Source: Spartobacteria bacterium
Lineage (GTDB): Bacteria; Verrucomicrobiota; Verrucomicrobiia; Chthoniobacterales; UBA10450
Assembly (NCBI GenBank): GCA_003169695.1
Contig: PNAS01000067.1
Span: 1 to 36,731, forward strand
Length of the DNA: 36,731 nucleotides
Direction of reading: 5' to 3'
Each line of letters begins with the position of its first letter. The first letter of the stretch is position 1. Below, one piece after another: positions 7,724-15,980 of this stretch. A program made the translations under genes and the position numbers. Below the pieces are notes generated by a model, which ran no database searches, was not told where the DNA came from, and saw nothing but the letters and a program-made list of their open reading frames with translations.

Positions 7724-7834
7724 ATGAACAACGTCCTCGAAACCATATCGCTGGCCGCAGAAGTTGCGACCCCAGATTGTTGCACGCTCACTTTTGATTG
7801 GCTTGAGCGAAAACAATTGCGTGACGTAACATGA
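7724..7834 (+). CDS. Small ORF of 36 codons between chrA and the MFS gene
   Basis: The frame runs from ATG 7724 to TGA 7832-7834, 11 bp after chrA and 15 bp before the MFS start. It encodes MNNVLETISLAAEVAT, then a Cys-Cys pair (PDCC), then LTFDWLERKQLRDVT. The spacing fits a translated gene in the chrA-MFS unit, but I recognise no family. It may be the 5' stump of a longer gene. Confidence 0.3.
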   Translation: MNNVLETISLAAEVATPDCCTLTFDWLERKQLRDVT

Positions 7835-7849
7835 GGGAATAAGCCAGTA

Positions 7850-9052
7850 ATGCGGTACCCGGCGCGCAAACAACACTTTGCAGGTCTTTCACGGAACACG
7901 TTCCTTCTCGCGTTCGCCAGTTTGTTTGCTGATGTCTCAACGGAGATGCTCTACCCGGTCTTGCCGGTGTTTCTGACACAAACATTGAAAGCGAGCGGCA
8001 GCCTCGTTGGTCTGGTGGAGGGTTTTGCTCAGGCCACGCAAAATATTGTGCAGGGCTTTTCCGGCGCGCTGTCAGACAAGCTGCAAAAGAGAAAGGCCAT
8101 TGCGCTGGTCGGCTATCTCCTGGCGGCGATCGCCAAACCGTTGATGGGATTGTCAACAGCTTGGCAAGGCGTATTCGGCGCGCGGCTTCTGGACCGGTTA
8201 GGCGCCGGCAGCCGCTCGGCGCCGCGTGATGCGCTCATCGCATCTTCAGTGGACGAAGAAAACCGGGGTAGAGCGTTCGGGCTTGAAGGCGTTGGCGACA
8301 ATGCGGGCGCGTTCCTCGGCCCGATACTGGCCGTCTTTCTTCTCTACTCGTTGCATGTGGGGTTACGCACCATTTTCTACGTCGCGTTCGCTCCCGGTCT
8401 GCTCGCCTTCTTTATGGTCCTCCTAGTAACGGAGCGCCCGGCAAAGGTGGTTGCCAGATCGAGAATCGATGTGAGCCTCCGGCAGTTTCCGAAGGGATAC
8501 TGGAGATATTTGCTGGTGATCGCCCTCTTCGGACTCGGCAACTCCAGCAACTCCTTTTTGATTCTGCGCACACAGGATATCGGCACTTCCCTCGAAACGA
8601 CGATTGTGATCTATGCGATGTTCAACCTCGTCGCCGCCGTGATTTCTTATCCGGCGGGCTTTCTTTCTGACAAGTTGGGAAGAAGAAACGTCTTGCTCGC
8701 CGCGTTCCTCATCTTCCTGATTGCCTATGTCGGTTTTGCGCTGGCGCCCAACATCCTGGTCGTGGCAGTTCTGTTTGTGTTTTACGGGTTGTATCAGGGG
8801 ATATTCCGTGCGGTCGGCAAAGCTTTGGCATCGGATTTCGTGCCCGAACATCTGCGCGCGAGCGGCGTCGGCTGGTACGGCACCACCCTCGGCTTGTTGC
8901 AACTAGTGGCGAGCGTCGTGGCCGGGCTCCTTTGGGATCGGGTCGGCCATGCGGCCGTATTCTATTACGGTGCCGCCTTCGCTGTGGCTGGCAGCATCGG
9001 ACTGGTCCTGTTGATTCCACGAAAAATTAATCGGCACAACGCACCACAATGA
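7850..9052 (+). CDS. MFS transporter
   Basis: A 400-residue major facilitator protein with about 12 predicted membrane segments. The N-terminus (FLLAFASLFADVSTEMLYPV) and the loop GALSDKLQKRKAIALVGYLL between TM2 and TM3 match the MFS motif A pattern; the equivalent loop in the second half is GFLSDKLGRRNVLL. LLDRLGAGSRSAPRDALIAS and RGRAFGLEGVGDNAGAFLGP around residues 110-165 are typical of the bacterial exporter group sometimes annotated as multidrug or metal efflux. The substrate cannot be read from sequence. Its place directly after chrA and a small ORF, in a metal-rich region, hints at toxic-ion or drug export. ATG 7850 gives a plausible short cytoplasmic start. Confidence 0.9.
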   Translation: MRYPARKQHFAGLSRNTFLLAFASLFADVSTEMLYPVLPVFLTQTLKASGSLVGLVEGFAQATQNIVQGFSGALSDKLQKRKAIALVGYLLAAIAKPLMGLSTAWQGVFGARLLDRLGAGSRSAPRDALIASSVDEENRGRAFGLEGVGDNAGAFLGPILAVFLLYSLHVGLRTIFYVAFAPGLLAFFMVLLVTERPAKVVARSRIDVSLRQFPKGYWRYLLVIALFGLGNSSNSFLILRTQDIGTSLETTIVIYAMFNLVAAVISYPAGFLSDKLGRRNVLLAAFLIFLIAYVGFALAPNILVVAVLFVFYGLYQGIFRAVGKALASDFVPEHLRASGVGWYGTTLGLLQLVASVVAGLLWDRVGHAAVFYYGAAFAVAGSIGLVLLIPRKINRHNAPQ

Positions 9053-9112
9053 AGGGCTGAATCGCGGGGAAAATTCGGACTCCGCAACCGAGGCGATTGA
9101 TAAAGGATTCAA

Positions 9113-9235
9113 ATGAAAATCAAAGTTCTGTTCTTCGGATTTGTGATGTCCTCAATGACCTGTTTGGCAGACGCTCACCAGCCCACTATCTGGCAAGGCT
9201 ATTCACGCGATCCTTATCGAGACCAGTCGCGCTAG
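9113..9235 (+). pseudogene. Secreted-protein stump of 40 codons
   Basis: The frame from ATG 9113 to TAG 9233-9235 begins [21 protein letters not shown], a clear Sec signal peptide (possibly a lipoprotein-like Cys at residue 17). It then gives about 20 mature residues ([19 protein letters not shown]) before the stop. That is too short for a normal exported protein, and it lies beside other truncated genes, so it is most likely the 5' remnant of a lost gene. A genuine secreted micropeptide cannot be excluded. Confidence 0.45.
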
Positions 9236-9236
9236 C

Positions 9237-9596
9237 ATGGCAGGTAATTTTCTTTTGTGGCAAGCATCGCGGAGCATGGAGCCTGACTACATTCGTATAA
9301 GTAAGAGTCTTGCCTTCCTTCTCCTGATCACGCCGTTCACTTTCGCCTTTGCTGCGGCTGCGCCCGAAGCCGGTCCGGAAGTGAAGGAGAATCCGCAAGT
9401 ATCGGCCGTGCTCTCCGAGATCTCAGCCACTCAGATGGAGGCGACCATCCGCAAGCTGGTGGGCTTCGGCACTCGTCACACGCTCTCAGACACTCAGAGC
9501 GAAACCCGCGGCATCGGTGCGGCGCGGCAATGGATCAAGTCAGAGTTCGAGCGTGGGCAGATCGCTGAGATGCCCCCGTCCATCTGGCGGCCGTAG
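9237..9596 (+). pseudogene. Truncated M28-type peptidase, 5' end only
   Basis: The frame carries a signal-peptide-like hydrophobic stretch ([17 protein letters not shown]). It is followed by [17 protein letters not shown] and [16 protein letters not shown], the N-terminal signature of M28-family secreted aminopeptidases, in which RGIGAAR-type helices precede the zinc domain. At about 9582 the coding sequence runs abruptly into the duplicated csoR promoter segment and stops at 9594-9596. All zinc-ligand motifs are therefore missing. The first plausible start is ATG 9237 or ATG 9276. The junction coincides exactly with the left edge of duplication copy B, so that rearrangement cut the gene. Confidence 0.75.
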
Positions 9597-9840
9597 TGCT
9601 GAAAATACCCGGGCTCATCAATAAGGTGCATACCCCCATATCCCATCATATGCCCACTCCCTTCTTTACCAATCTCCCGATCGCAGGTAGCCTCGCACCG
9701 TGACCAGGAAACGCAGCCATCGGCATCCCGAAGAAGAACGCCGCGCCTCGGTCATCCGGGTGCGCAAGATCGTCGGCCAGCTCAATGCCGTCGAACGAAT
9801 GATCGCCGAGGACCGCGATTGTGTGGAAATCCTTCTCCAG
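9582..9840 (+). repeat. Copy B of the csoR-segment direct duplication
   Basis: This matches 3485-3747 in the same orientation, from ATCTGGCGGCCGTAGT to the csoR codons around residue 45. Copy B leads into a complete csoR gene, so it is the functional version. About 5.8 kb lies between the two copies, enclosing the oxidase, padR, chrA and MFS genes. Large direct repeats of this kind can mediate deletion or amplification of the enclosed segment. Confidence 0.9.
9626..9645. promoter_or_regulatory. Candidate CsoR operator upstream of csoR
   Basis: The stretch GTGCATACCCCCATATCCC contains, on the other strand, GGGGGTATGC, resembling the G-rich half-site with flanking TAT/ATA of known CsoR and RcnR operators. 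It sits about 55 bp upstream of the csoR GTG start, where autoregulation would be expected. Assigned by resemblance only. Confidence 0.4.
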
Positions 9841-9990
9841 ATCGTCTCCGCCCGGCGCGGTTTGAAATCGCTCGCGGAAAAACTGATTCATTCGCACACT
9901 CATCACTGCATCGAGGAGGCTCACACACCGACGGAGGGCCGGCGGAAGTTACGCGAGTTGCTCACGGTTCTGGAGCGTTATGTCGAATAG
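9700..9990 (+). CDS. csoR: CsoR-type metal-sensing repressor (Cu(I) ligand set)
   Basis: A 96-residue all-helical repressor of the CsoR/RcnR/FrmR (DUF156) family, starting at GTG 9700. Conserved segments are IRVRKIVGQLNAVERMIAEDRDCVEILLQI and the C-terminal HHCIEEAH. The ligand set is Cys41, His66 and Cys70. The spacing (25 and 29 residues after the first Cys) is identical to Cys36-His61-Cys65 of Mycobacterium CsoR, which points to Cu(I) rather than the Ni/Co (RcnR) or formaldehyde (FrmR) members. The protein would repress when apo and release DNA on binding copper. The likely operator lies upstream at about 9630. Its nearest metal genes are the downstream Nramp transporter and, across the duplication, the multicopper oxidase. 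The His-rich tract HSHTHHC is notable. Confidence 0.9.
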   Translation: MTRKRSHRHPEEERRASVIRVRKIVGQLNAVERMIAEDRDCVEILLQIVSARRGLKSLAEKLIHSHTHHCIEEAHTPTEGRRKLRELLTVLERYVE

Positions 9991-10179
9991 GTACGGTCAG
10001 GATTTCACCAGCTCCGGCAATTCATCCACTATTGGGGTCACGTGCAACATCACGCGTGATCTGCAAGTGAACCCGGCGATCTATTTCCCGACTACCATCC
10101 TGAGCGAGTCTTCGGCTACGTCGTCTTCACCTGCAGATTTCATCTCTGGGGCGGGAAAGAGAGGGAGGGAGCGAAATGA
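9991..10179 (+). pseudogene. C-terminal fragment of an outer-membrane-type protein, frameshifted
   Basis: Immediately after csoR one frame reads GQDFTSSGNSSTIG, then NITRDLQVNPAIYF. A second frame continues with RVFGYVVFTCRFHLWGGK and ends at TGA 10177-10179. Together these align with the C-terminus of the intact protein encoded at 24512-25180 (FQSGSGNSSTIG, NITPDFQMNPAMY, EILGYIVFTYTFHLWNK). The N-terminal two-thirds are absent and one frameshift lies near 10085. It is a decayed paralogue left between csoR and the Nramp gene, whose start codon overlaps its last bases. Confidence 0.82.
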
Positions 10180-11450
10180 CTGCGAGTTCTAAGAAAGATA
10201 GCCGTAATCTAATCGTCCGGTTTTTCGCGAACCTTGGTCCGGGCCTGATTACTGGCGCGGCCGATGATGATCCGTCGGGAATTGCGACCTATTCGACGGC
10301 GGGCGCTCTCCTGGGCACCGGTCAGCTTTGGACTGCGCTCATCACGTGGCCACTGATGGCGAGCGTGCAAATGATGTGCGCGCGTATCGGAATGGTCACC
10401 GGCGTGGGACTCGCTGGCGCTCTGCGCAAGAAATTCCCGAAACCCCTTATCGTGATCGCGGCGCTGGGCTTGCTCGCCGCCAACACCATTAACATCGGCG
10501 CTGATCTCTCGGGAATGGCTGACGCGGCCGAAATGTTGTCCGGCATAAACTCGCACTACTTTGTTGTTTTGTTCGGGCTCGCCATCGCTGTGGCCACGGT
10601 GCAATGCCGTTACCACCAGATTGCCAGCATTTTGAAGTGGCTGGCGCTCACGCTTTTCGCCTACGTCATCACGGGTTTTGTGATCGGGCCCGATTGGAGC
10701 AAGGTGGCTCACGACACTTTTGTGCCGTCATTGCCGAAAGGCCATGAAGGATGGGCCATGCTCGTTGCGATCCTGGGCACGACGATCAGCCCGTATCTTT
10801 TCTTTTGGCAGAGCTCACAGGAAGTGGAGGAAGAAAAGGCCATCGGCCGACGCATGCTGGCCTGGCGGCAAGGCGCCACCCGGCGCGAGATCGGAGCGCG
10901 CAAGATGGACGTAGGGACCGGCACGTTTTTTTCGAACCTGGTCATGTACTTCATCATTTTGAGCACGGCATTGACCTTGCATGCGCATGGCGCGACGAAT
11001 ATCGAGACCACGAAGCAAGCAGCCGAGGCGTTGTTGCCGTTGGCCGGAAAATTCGCTTATCTTCTTTTTACTGTCGGGATCATCGGTGTCGGCTTTCTCG
11101 CCATCCCGACTCTCTCCGGTTCGGCCGCGTATGCTTTTGCCGAGACGTTCGGCTGGCGAGAGGGACTTGATGCAAGATTCACAGCCGCGCGCGCCTTTTA
11201 TGCCGTTGTCATCCTCTCGACTCTCATGGGTGTCGGGCTCGATTTTGCGGATGTGAACCCAGTCAAGGCCCTGTATTGGACCGCGATCATCAACGGTCTG
11301 CTCGCGCCCTTTCTGCTGGTTGGAGTTTGGCTCGTCGCGTCGGACCGGAAGATCATGCGTAACCAGCCGAGTTCTCGCTTGGGCCTGGTGTCAGTCGGAC
11401 TGGCAACCCTCTTGATGTTTGCCGCCGCAATCGGAATGTTTGTTTTCTGA
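10176..11450 (+). CDS. Divergent Nramp-family divalent metal transporter
   Basis: A 424-residue transporter with about 11 predicted membrane segments and the LeuT-type Nramp layout. The start ATG follows a strong purine-rich ribosome site (GGGAGGGAG). TM1 has GPGLITGAADDDPSGIATYS, where classical Nramp proteins have DPGN (here DPSG, residues 32-35). TM6 has GTTISPYLFFWQSSQEVEEE (201-220), where classical proteins carry the Met-Pro-His metal-binding motif. Replacement of that Met implies altered selectivity, perhaps Mg2+ or Mn2+ rather than Fe2+; this is inference. It lies just behind csoR and a decayed gene. A symbol such as mntH is withheld because the metal-site residues differ. Confidence 0.88.
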   Translation: MTASSKKDSRNLIVRFFANLGPGLITGAADDDPSGIATYSTAGALLGTGQLWTALITWPLMASVQMMCARIGMVTGVGLAGALRKKFPKPLIVIAALGLLAANTINIGADLSGMADAAEMLSGINSHYFVVLFGLAIAVATVQCRYHQIASILKWLALTLFAYVITGFVIGPDWSKVAHDTFVPSLPKGHEGWAMLVAILGTTISPYLFFWQSSQEVEEEKAIGRRMLAWRQGATRREIGARKMDVGTGTFFSNLVMYFIILSTALTLHAHGATNIETTKQAAEALLPLAGKFAYLLFTVGIIGVGFLAIPTLSGSAAYAFAETFGWREGLDARFTAARAFYAVVILSTLMGVGLDFADVNPVKALYWTAIINGLLAPFLLVGVWLVASDRKIMRNQPSSRLGLVSVGLATLLMFAAAIGMFVF

Positions 11451-11541
11451 CGGCAATGGGAGAAGCGCGTTCTGAATTGTGCCGCCCGGAAATAGGGATC
11501 GAAGGTCGATCCGGGTCGGAATAAGCCGTTGGTCAGGCACT

Positions 11542-12585
11542 CTAGGTGTTCGTAATTATCACCTTCAGCGCACGTTGGTTAATAGCATCGGCGAAGGTAT
11601 CGTAGGCCTTCATCACGTCCTTCAGGGTAAAGTGATGCGTAATGAGCTGTTCCGGCTGAAGCTTCCGCGACACCACCGTCTTTAAGAGCATTGGCGTGGT
11701 AACGGTATCAACCAGGCCCGTCGTTAGGGTGATATTGTGCGACCAAAGCTTATCCAGGTTTAGTTGCACAGGTTTCCCGTGGACGCCTACGTTCGCAATA
11801 TGGCCGCCGGCGGCGACGATCCTTTGGCATGTATCGAAACTCCCCGGTAATCCAACGGCCTCGATCGCAACATCTACGCCTCTGTTACCCGTCAGCGTCA
11901 TCACTTCTTCTACGGCCTTGCCGTCGGTTCTGCTTACGATTTTGGTCGCTCCGAACTTCGTGGAGACTTCTAACCGGTTCTTATCTCCGTCGATCATGAT
12001 GATCTCCGCGGGGGCGTAGAATTGCGCGGTCAGAAGCGCCGCCAATCCTATTGGGCCCGCTCCTACAATCGCTACGGTATCGCCGGGTTTGACCCGGCCA
12101 TTTAATACGCCGCACTCGAAACCAGTCGGCAAAATATCGCTCAGCATGACGAGCGCTTCCTCATCAGCTCCGGCGGGAATTGGGTACAAACTGTTGTCAG
12201 CATACGGGACTCGAACGTATTCCGCCTGAGTCCCATCAATGACATTCCCCAGAATCCATCCTCCGCCGTTTTCGCAATGTGAGTACATGCCTTTCTTGCA
12301 GTTTGTGCATTTCCCGCATGAGGTGATGCAGGAAATAAGAACATGCGCCCCGACCGGGAAGTTGGACACACTTGCTCCCACTTCTTCGATGATTCCGACC
12401 CCTTCGTGTCCCAATATTCGCCCGGTCGTAACGGTAGGCACGTCGCCTTTCAGGATGTGGAGATCGGTTCCACAAATCGTCGTCGCAGTCACACGGACAA
12501 TGGCATCTGTCGCCGCCTGTATTAGCGGCTTCGGTCTGGCCTCCAGGGCTCGTCTACCTGGACCTAGATACGTTAGTGCCTGCAT
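11542..12585 (-). CDS. Zinc-dependent medium-chain alcohol dehydrogenase
   Basis: From ATG 12585 (MQALTYLGPG) the protein has 347 residues, typical of zinc alcohol dehydrogenases. Catalytic zinc ligands are in TICGTDLH (Cys38) and ILGHEGVG (His60, Glu61). The structural zinc Cys cluster CITSCGKCTNCKKGMYSHC follows, and the Rossmann motif is AIVGAGPIGLAA. The substrate is probably a small primary or secondary alcohol with NAD(P)+; sequence alone cannot decide. The frame stays open upstream to 12807, and an alternative ATG at 12654 would add 23 residues, but the family begins at MxAL. It is convergent with the Nramp gene and divergent from the PRC-barrel gene. Such dehydrogenases often sit in stress islands with phosphoketolase and metal ATPases, as here. 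Confidence 0.93.
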   Translation of the reverse strand: MQALTYLGPGRRALEARPKPLIQAATDAIVRVTATTICGTDLHILKGDVPTVTTGRILGHEGVGIIEEVGASVSNFPVGAHVLISCITSCGKCTNCKKGMYSHCENGGGWILGNVIDGTQAEYVRVPYADNSLYPIPAGADEEALVMLSDILPTGFECGVLNGRVKPGDTVAIVGAGPIGLAALLTAQFYAPAEIIMIDGDKNRLEVSTKFGATKIVSRTDGKAVEEVMTLTGNRGVDVAIEAVGLPGSFDTCQRIVAAGGHIANVGVHGKPVQLNLDKLWSHNITLTTGLVDTVTTPMLLKTVVSRKLQPEQLITHHFTLKDVMKAYDTFADAINQRALKVIITNT

Positions 12586-12902
12586 CACCGATCCGACTTT
12601 CTGCTTCTCCAGCGTGGCATACGTTACTGTCGCACGTGTTCCTGAATTGCTCATCAGATATCCCGAACTTTGTTTGGGCTCAGCCATTCCGCAAATCAAC
12701 GGATGTTGCGTCCCACGCGCTTGACGACCTGCACGGAGGCGTTCGGAGCAGCCGATGGATTTCCGGGCTTCCATGCGATAAAGCGCTCCAAACAAACACC
12801 CCGGCAAATCCGGGACTGGTGTAGAGTATCCTAAGGATGCACCACATTCAGTTTGGCCAGATAGTCCGGCGTACTTAATTGTTAAAGAGAAAGCGATTCA
12901 TT
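12586..12902. other. Divergent intergenic region between adh and the PRC-barrel gene
   Basis: No convincing gene is seen. The adh frame continues open but without family resemblance. A short palindrome ATCCT-A-AGGAT lies near 12829, in the part most likely to hold the two divergent promoters. The PRC-barrel ATG at 12903 is preceded by a purine-rich AAAGAGAAAG that could act as a ribosome site. Confidence 0.4.
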
Positions 12903-13583
12903 ATGTTGCACAGTATTCAACAACGATACGGGGAGAAACTACGCGCGTCGGACGGCGACATCGGACACGTGAGAGACTTCTATTTCGATGATAAGAATTG
13001 GACCGTCCGTTATCTGGTGGCGGATACCGGTGGATGGCTCTCGGGGCGCTTGGTGCTGATTTCTCCTCACGCCCTAGGTCACCTTTATCCGGAAGGAAAG
13101 GTTCTTCTCGTCAACCTGAGCCGGCAACAAATTGAGGACAGTCCCTCCATTGACGAGCACAAGCCGGTGTCACGCCAGCATGAAGAGGAGTATCATCGGC
13201 ACTACGGGTACGCCTACTATGCTGAATCAATGCCGTTGTGGGGTTTGGGTGGTTACCCGGTGCTGGTCCCTCCACCGCTCGAGACCGACGCAAAGCAACA
13301 AGGAGTTGATTCACATCTTCGAAGCGCCCGCGTCGTAGCTGGATACAACGTCGAAGCTAGCGATGGCGTGGTCGGCCAGGTCGCCGATTTACTGATCGAC
13401 GGCAGGACCTGGGTGATTCGCGAAATGGTGGTTGAATGTGGCCACTGGTACTCCGGCAGGAAAGTCGTCGTATCAACGGATAAGGTTTCCCGCATCAGCC
13501 ACGATCAATCCACGGTTTACATGGATTCGACGAAGCGCGCATTTGTGGAAGCATCGGAACAGCCGCAGGGCCATCCAGCGTGA
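12903..13583 (+). CDS. Protein with two PRC-barrel domains
   Basis: A 226-residue soluble protein. The first PRC-barrel covers about residues 10-75 (KLRASDGDIGHVRDFYFDD, then WTVRYLVADTGGWLSGRLVLIS). The second covers about 140-205 (YNVEASDGVVGQVADLLID, then WVIREMVVECGHWYSGRKVVVS). A His/Tyr-rich linker (HEEEYHRHYGYAYYAE) sits between them. PRC-barrels occur in RimM and photosynthetic reaction-centre subunit H. Stand-alone tandem versions are common in soil bacteria and are often near stress genes; their biochemical role is unknown. The start ATG 12903 is preferred over an in-frame TTG at 12879. It is divergently transcribed from adh. Confidence 0.88.
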   Translation: MLHSIQQRYGEKLRASDGDIGHVRDFYFDDKNWTVRYLVADTGGWLSGRLVLISPHALGHLYPEGKVLLVNLSRQQIEDSPSIDEHKPVSRQHEEEYHRHYGYAYYAESMPLWGLGGYPVLVPPPLETDAKQQGVDSHLRSARVVAGYNVEASDGVVGQVADLLIDGRTWVIREMVVECGHWYSGRKVVVSTDKVSRISHDQSTVYMDSTKRAFVEASEQPQGHPA

Positions 13584-13689
13584 AGGCGGCTCGCCACGAC
13601 ACTCTTCGCGTGTTTGATTCTCAAGTTAGTCCGACTTAGGGGGATCACGCAGTGCAAGGTGGCGCGACCCATCTAGTCCGCATTCTTTT

Positions 13690-13812
13690 TTCGAAGATTA
13701 CCACGCCTGCAATCCGCTACTGAGGAAGCCGCTCAATTTGGCGCACATCAAACCTCGCCCGTTCAGCCACTGGGGCACGACGGCGGGTTTGAAATTCCTC
13801 TATCGGTTCACC
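13690..13812 (+). pseudogene. Phosphoketolase N-terminal fragment
   Basis: Without a start codon, the frame here reads [16 protein letters not shown] followed by [15 protein letters not shown]. This matches the conserved N-terminus of xylulose-5-/fructose-6-phosphate phosphoketolases (typically [31 protein letters not shown]). Only about 40 codons are recognisable; the rest of the roughly 790-residue enzyme is absent, and the frame runs on into unrelated sequence. It is a relic, showing that a phosphoketolase gene once stood between the PRC-barrel and ATPase genes. Confidence 0.85.
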
Positions 13813-13865
13813 CGAATCGCCGGGAGGTTAAGCGGCCCGACGGCCGACGGCCGGAACCGCCCTCT

Positions 13866-15815
13866 ATGAAGACCACCCTGGAACATCCACCCGCCAGTGG
13901 CTCGGATAAGGGGGCGAAGCGCAACCTGAGTCAAGAACCAGAGCCTGCTCGGTCCTGGAATTCGGTGTCTGGCCTCTGGCACCGCAAGACCACGGTCATT
14001 GCGGCGCTTTCCATCCTGGCCATCATTTTGCATCTGGCGCTCCGCTTCGGCTTCCACGCGACGCCGAGCTCTTACCAGATTCCCCTGCTGGCGACGCTCG
14101 CTCTCGGCGGCCTGCCGCTTTTCTATGACCTGCTTCGGAAGCTCCTAAAGCGGGAATTTGGTTCCGATCTGCTGGGCGGTATTTCCGTCATTACGTCCAT
14201 CGTGCTGGGCGAATATCTGGCTGGCTCGATTATCGTCTTGATGCTCTCCGGAGGTGAAGCGTTGGAGAGTTATGCGTTGCGAAGCGCTTCTTCGGTGCTG
14301 GCCGCACTAGCCAAACGGATGCCTTCGATTGCCCACCGGAAACGCGCGACAGAAATGCTGGATGTGCCGCTGGCGGAGATTGCGGTGGATGACACTCTCG
14401 TGATTTATCCGCATGAGATTTGTCCGGCGGATGGCGTGGTGATCGACGGCCACGGGATGATGGATGAATCCTACCTGACCGGCGAGCCATTCCAGATTAC
14501 CAAGACCTCCGGCTCGACGGTGATTTCGGGCGCGATCAACGGAGAGTCGGCCCTGACCATTCGCACGACCCAGCGCGTGGCCGACTCGCGTTACGCGAAG
14601 ATCATGGAAGTCATGCGCGAGTCCGAGACCAAGCGGCCGCAGTTGCAGCGACTGGGCGATCAACTGGGGGCCATTTACACTCCGGTGGCCCTGACCGTGG
14701 CCCTTTTAGCATGGGTGATTAGTGGTGAATCGATTCGTTTCCTTGCGGTGTTGGTCATAGCCACGCCTTGCCCTTTGCTTCTCGCGATCCCCATCGCCAT
14801 TATTGGTTCGATTTCCCTCTGCGCCCGCCGCGCGATTATTGTCAAGAGTCCCGTTGTGCTCGAGCAGATCGCCGGGTGCCGGACCGCGATTTTCGATAAA
14901 ACCGGGACGCTCACTTATGGCGAGCCAAAGCTGACCGAACAACTCATCGCCTCCGGCTTCGCGCAAAAGGAAGTGCTGACGCTCGTTGCCAGCTTGGAGC
15001 GTTACTCGAAGCATCCGCTGGCTCGAGCCATTCTTGCCGCCGCGAAGGGGGAAGCACTCCACCTTCCGGAAGCCACTGAAGTGAGTGAACCGCCCGGCCA
15101 GGGATTACGCGGAATCGTTTCCAGCCATCAATTGCAGATCACGAGCCGCAACAAGCTCGGCGCGCAAGAGATTGCCGGCGCCGATCAGCTTCCTCCCGTG
15201 GCCGGCGGACTCGAGTGCGTGGTGGTGATCGACAATCGTTATGCGGCGACCTTGCGCTTTCGTGATGCGCCACGAGCGGACAGTCGTTCCTTCGTGGGCC
15301 ATTTGGGTCCCAAGCACCAATTCCAGCGCGTGATGATCGTGTCGGGAGATCGCGATTCAGAGGTTCGCTACCTGGCCGAGCAAGTAGGCATCACCGAAAT
15401 CTACGCGCAGAAAAATCCGGAAGAAAAACTCGCCATCGTCCGCCAGGAAACAGCCGCGGCAAGAACACTCTACGTGGGCGATGGCATCAATGACGCCCCG
15501 GCCATGATGGCGGCCACGGTTGGCATGGCTATGGGACAGAACAGCGACGTGACCACGGAAGCGGCGGGAGTCGTGGTCTTGGACAATTCGCTTAAGAAAG
15601 TGGACGAGTTCATGCACATCAGCCACCGGATGCGGTCGATCGCGCTCCAGAGTGCAGTGGGTGGAATGCTCCTTAGTGTTGGCGGAATGGCGTTCGCGGC
15701 GAGCGGCTATCTGAGTCCAGTCAACGGCGCAATAGCTCAAGAAGTTATCGACGTGCTCGCCGTGTTGAATGCGTTGCGGGCGGCGTTTCCACCCAAAGTC
15801 ATTTCTGATCTGTGA
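13866..15815 (+). CDS. P1B-type heavy-metal ATPase with a TPCP metal-path motif
   Basis: A 649-residue P-type ATPase of the heavy-metal (P1B) fold. Motifs are TGEP (205-208), [12 protein letters not shown] in the transport helix (TPCP at 300-303), [11 protein letters not shown] with phosphorylated Asp344, SKHPLA (His383-Pro384, the P1B-specific HP) and VGDGINDAP (538-543). There is no N-terminal HMA or Cys-rich metal-binding domain. The TPCP motif differs from the CPC/CPH of copper pumps and the SPC of cobalt/zinc pumps, so the metal cannot be assigned. The last helices ([18 protein letters not shown]) are typical of this subgroup. The frame starts about 50 bp after the phosphoketolase relic. 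Export of a transition metal is the expected role. Confidence 0.9.
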   Translation: MKTTLEHPPASGSDKGAKRNLSQEPEPARSWNSVSGLWHRKTTVIAALSILAIILHLALRFGFHATPSSYQIPLLATLALGGLPLFYDLLRKLLKREFGSDLLGGISVITSIVLGEYLAGSIIVLMLSGGEALESYALRSASSVLAALAKRMPSIAHRKRATEMLDVPLAEIAVDDTLVIYPHEICPADGVVIDGHGMMDESYLTGEPFQITKTSGSTVISGAINGESALTIRTTQRVADSRYAKIMEVMRESETKRPQLQRLGDQLGAIYTPVALTVALLAWVISGESIRFLAVLVIATPCPLLLAIPIAIIGSISLCARRAIIVKSPVVLEQIAGCRTAIFDKTGTLTYGEPKLTEQLIASGFAQKEVLTLVASLERYSKHPLARAILAAAKGEALHLPEATEVSEPPGQGLRGIVSSHQLQITSRNKLGAQEIAGADQLPPVAGGLECVVVIDNRYAATLRFRDAPRADSRSFVGHLGPKHQFQRVMIVSGDRDSEVRYLAEQVGITEIYAQKNPEEKLAIVRQETAAARTLYVGDGINDAPAMMAATVGMAMGQNSDVTTEAAGVVVLDNSLKKVDEFMHISHRMRSIALQSAVGGMLLSVGGMAFAASGYLSPVNGAIAQEVIDVLAVLNALRAAFPPKVISDL

Positions 15816-15980
15816 GGCGACTTCACGCACCATTGGAAGGCAGTCCCCTCCGACAGCGGAAGGCACCGCAGGAAAACCGAGATTCCGCCGTAATCAGTCG
15901 CCGTCTTCTGATCTTCTAGGCTGCTGCGGAGGAGCGCGCCGCTTTTATCGCGTCCGCGCGCTCTCGTAACCGGTCGCCGA

